DNA of 6,049 nt, from contig JAJYTX010000195.1 in assembly GCA_021792815.1 (NCBI GenBank), positions 1 to 6,049 of the forward strand. Reading direction: 5' to 3'. The position numbers and the translations under genes are program-made. Position 1 is the first letter of the stretch; the number at the start of each line of letters is the position of its first letter. Below are positions 5,829 through 6,049 of this stretch, piece by piece. The notes beneath the pieces are model-generated. The model was not told where the DNA came from. It ran no database searches and saw only the letters and a program-made list of their open reading frames with translations. The stretch is from Pseudomonadota bacterium (lineage in GTDB: Bacteria > Pseudomonadota > Gammaproteobacteria > Steroidobacterales > Steroidobacteraceae).

Positions 5829-6049
5829 TCAACCGCTCGCGCGGCGTATCAGCTTGAAGCCGACGTCGGCGACCGGCTCGGCGATGGGTTTTCGTTGCAT
5901 GCGTCGGAGCAGGAATTCCGCTGCCTTGAGGCCGATCACGTGACCGTCGATTTTGATCGTCGTCAGACCGGGCTCGAGGTCCGAGGCGAACTCGAGGTCG
6001 CCGAAGCCGATCACCGCAATGTCGTCCGGCACGCGGATGCCGCGCAATC
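5829..6049 (-). CDS. LacI/GalR-family transcriptional regulator (partial, C-terminal end)
   Basis: About the last 72 residues of a repressor whose N-terminus, including the helix-turn-helix DNA-binding domain, lies beyond the right edge. The visible part begins RGIRVPDDIAVIGFGDLEFA, followed by EPGLTTIKIDGHVIGLKAAEFLL. This is the hallmark C-terminal segment of the periplasmic-binding-protein-like effector domain of the LacI family (VP.DIAV.GF.D and LTTI). It ends with VGFKLIRRAS, also typical. The GFGD rather than GFDD version is seen in GntR/gluconate-type members, but one motif does not fix the effector. The gene is convergent with the receptor gene, with 223 bases between stops. A LacI-like dyad at 1945-1958 in the P450 promoter is a candidate target, which would make this the local regulator of the cluster. 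Partial because there is no start codon in view. Confidence 0.93.
   Translation of the reverse strand, partial: LRGIRVPDDIAVIGFGDLEFASDLEPGLTTIKIDGHVIGLKAAEFLLRRMQRKPIAEPVADVGFKLIRRASG

Noticed and set aside
5606..5943. Open frames on both strands after the receptor stop (5602-5832 minus, 5668-5943 plus)
   Set aside because: They are short, Arg/Pro/Gly-rich, lack ribosome binding sites and domains, and one overlaps the LacI-family C-terminus.

Overview
The window is high-GC (low 60s % by eye), compactly coded DNA typical of a Gram-negative proteobacterium. It encodes a TonB-dependent outer-membrane receptor with a plug of the EVIVTAERR type, which is common in Sphingomonadales, Caulobacterales and Steroidobacter-like gammaproteobacteria. 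I cannot place the organism more precisely.

Layout. (1) Positions 1-1866, minus strand: a two-gene unit. A ten-helix DMT/EamA-like membrane transporter (805-1866) is followed by a CapA-type metallophosphoesterase that starts inside the transporter's last codons (14-base overlap) and runs off the left edge (1-818). (2) Positions 1867-1967: a 101-base divergent regulatory region. It holds a good sigma70-type promoter facing right and a LacI-family-like dyad with a central CpG lying across the spacer and -10 box. (3) Positions 1968-3257, plus strand: a soluble bacterial cytochrome P450, probably translated from a leaderless mRNA. Its heme and ExxR motifs are normal, but the I-helix acid-alcohol pair is replaced by Ala-Pro. 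(4) Positions 3341-5605, plus strand: a 754-residue TonB-dependent receptor with signal peptide, TonB box and plug. (5) Positions 5606-5828: a GC-rich convergent intergenic region with potential stem-loops. (6) Positions 5829-6049, minus strand: the C-terminal end of a LacI/GalR-family repressor that continues past the right edge.

How it may work together (inference). The receptor would import a ligand across the outer membrane and the P450 would oxidise it or a product of it. The LacI-family regulator would sense a small molecule and act at the dyad in the P450 promoter, possibly also on the divergent transporter/CapA unit. No ferredoxin, ferredoxin reductase or other catabolic enzyme is visible, so the substrate and electron partners remain unknown. 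No RNA genes, CRISPR arrays, insertion sequences or phage genes were seen. The most unusual points are the P450 active site and the promoter/operator/leaderless arrangement in front of it.
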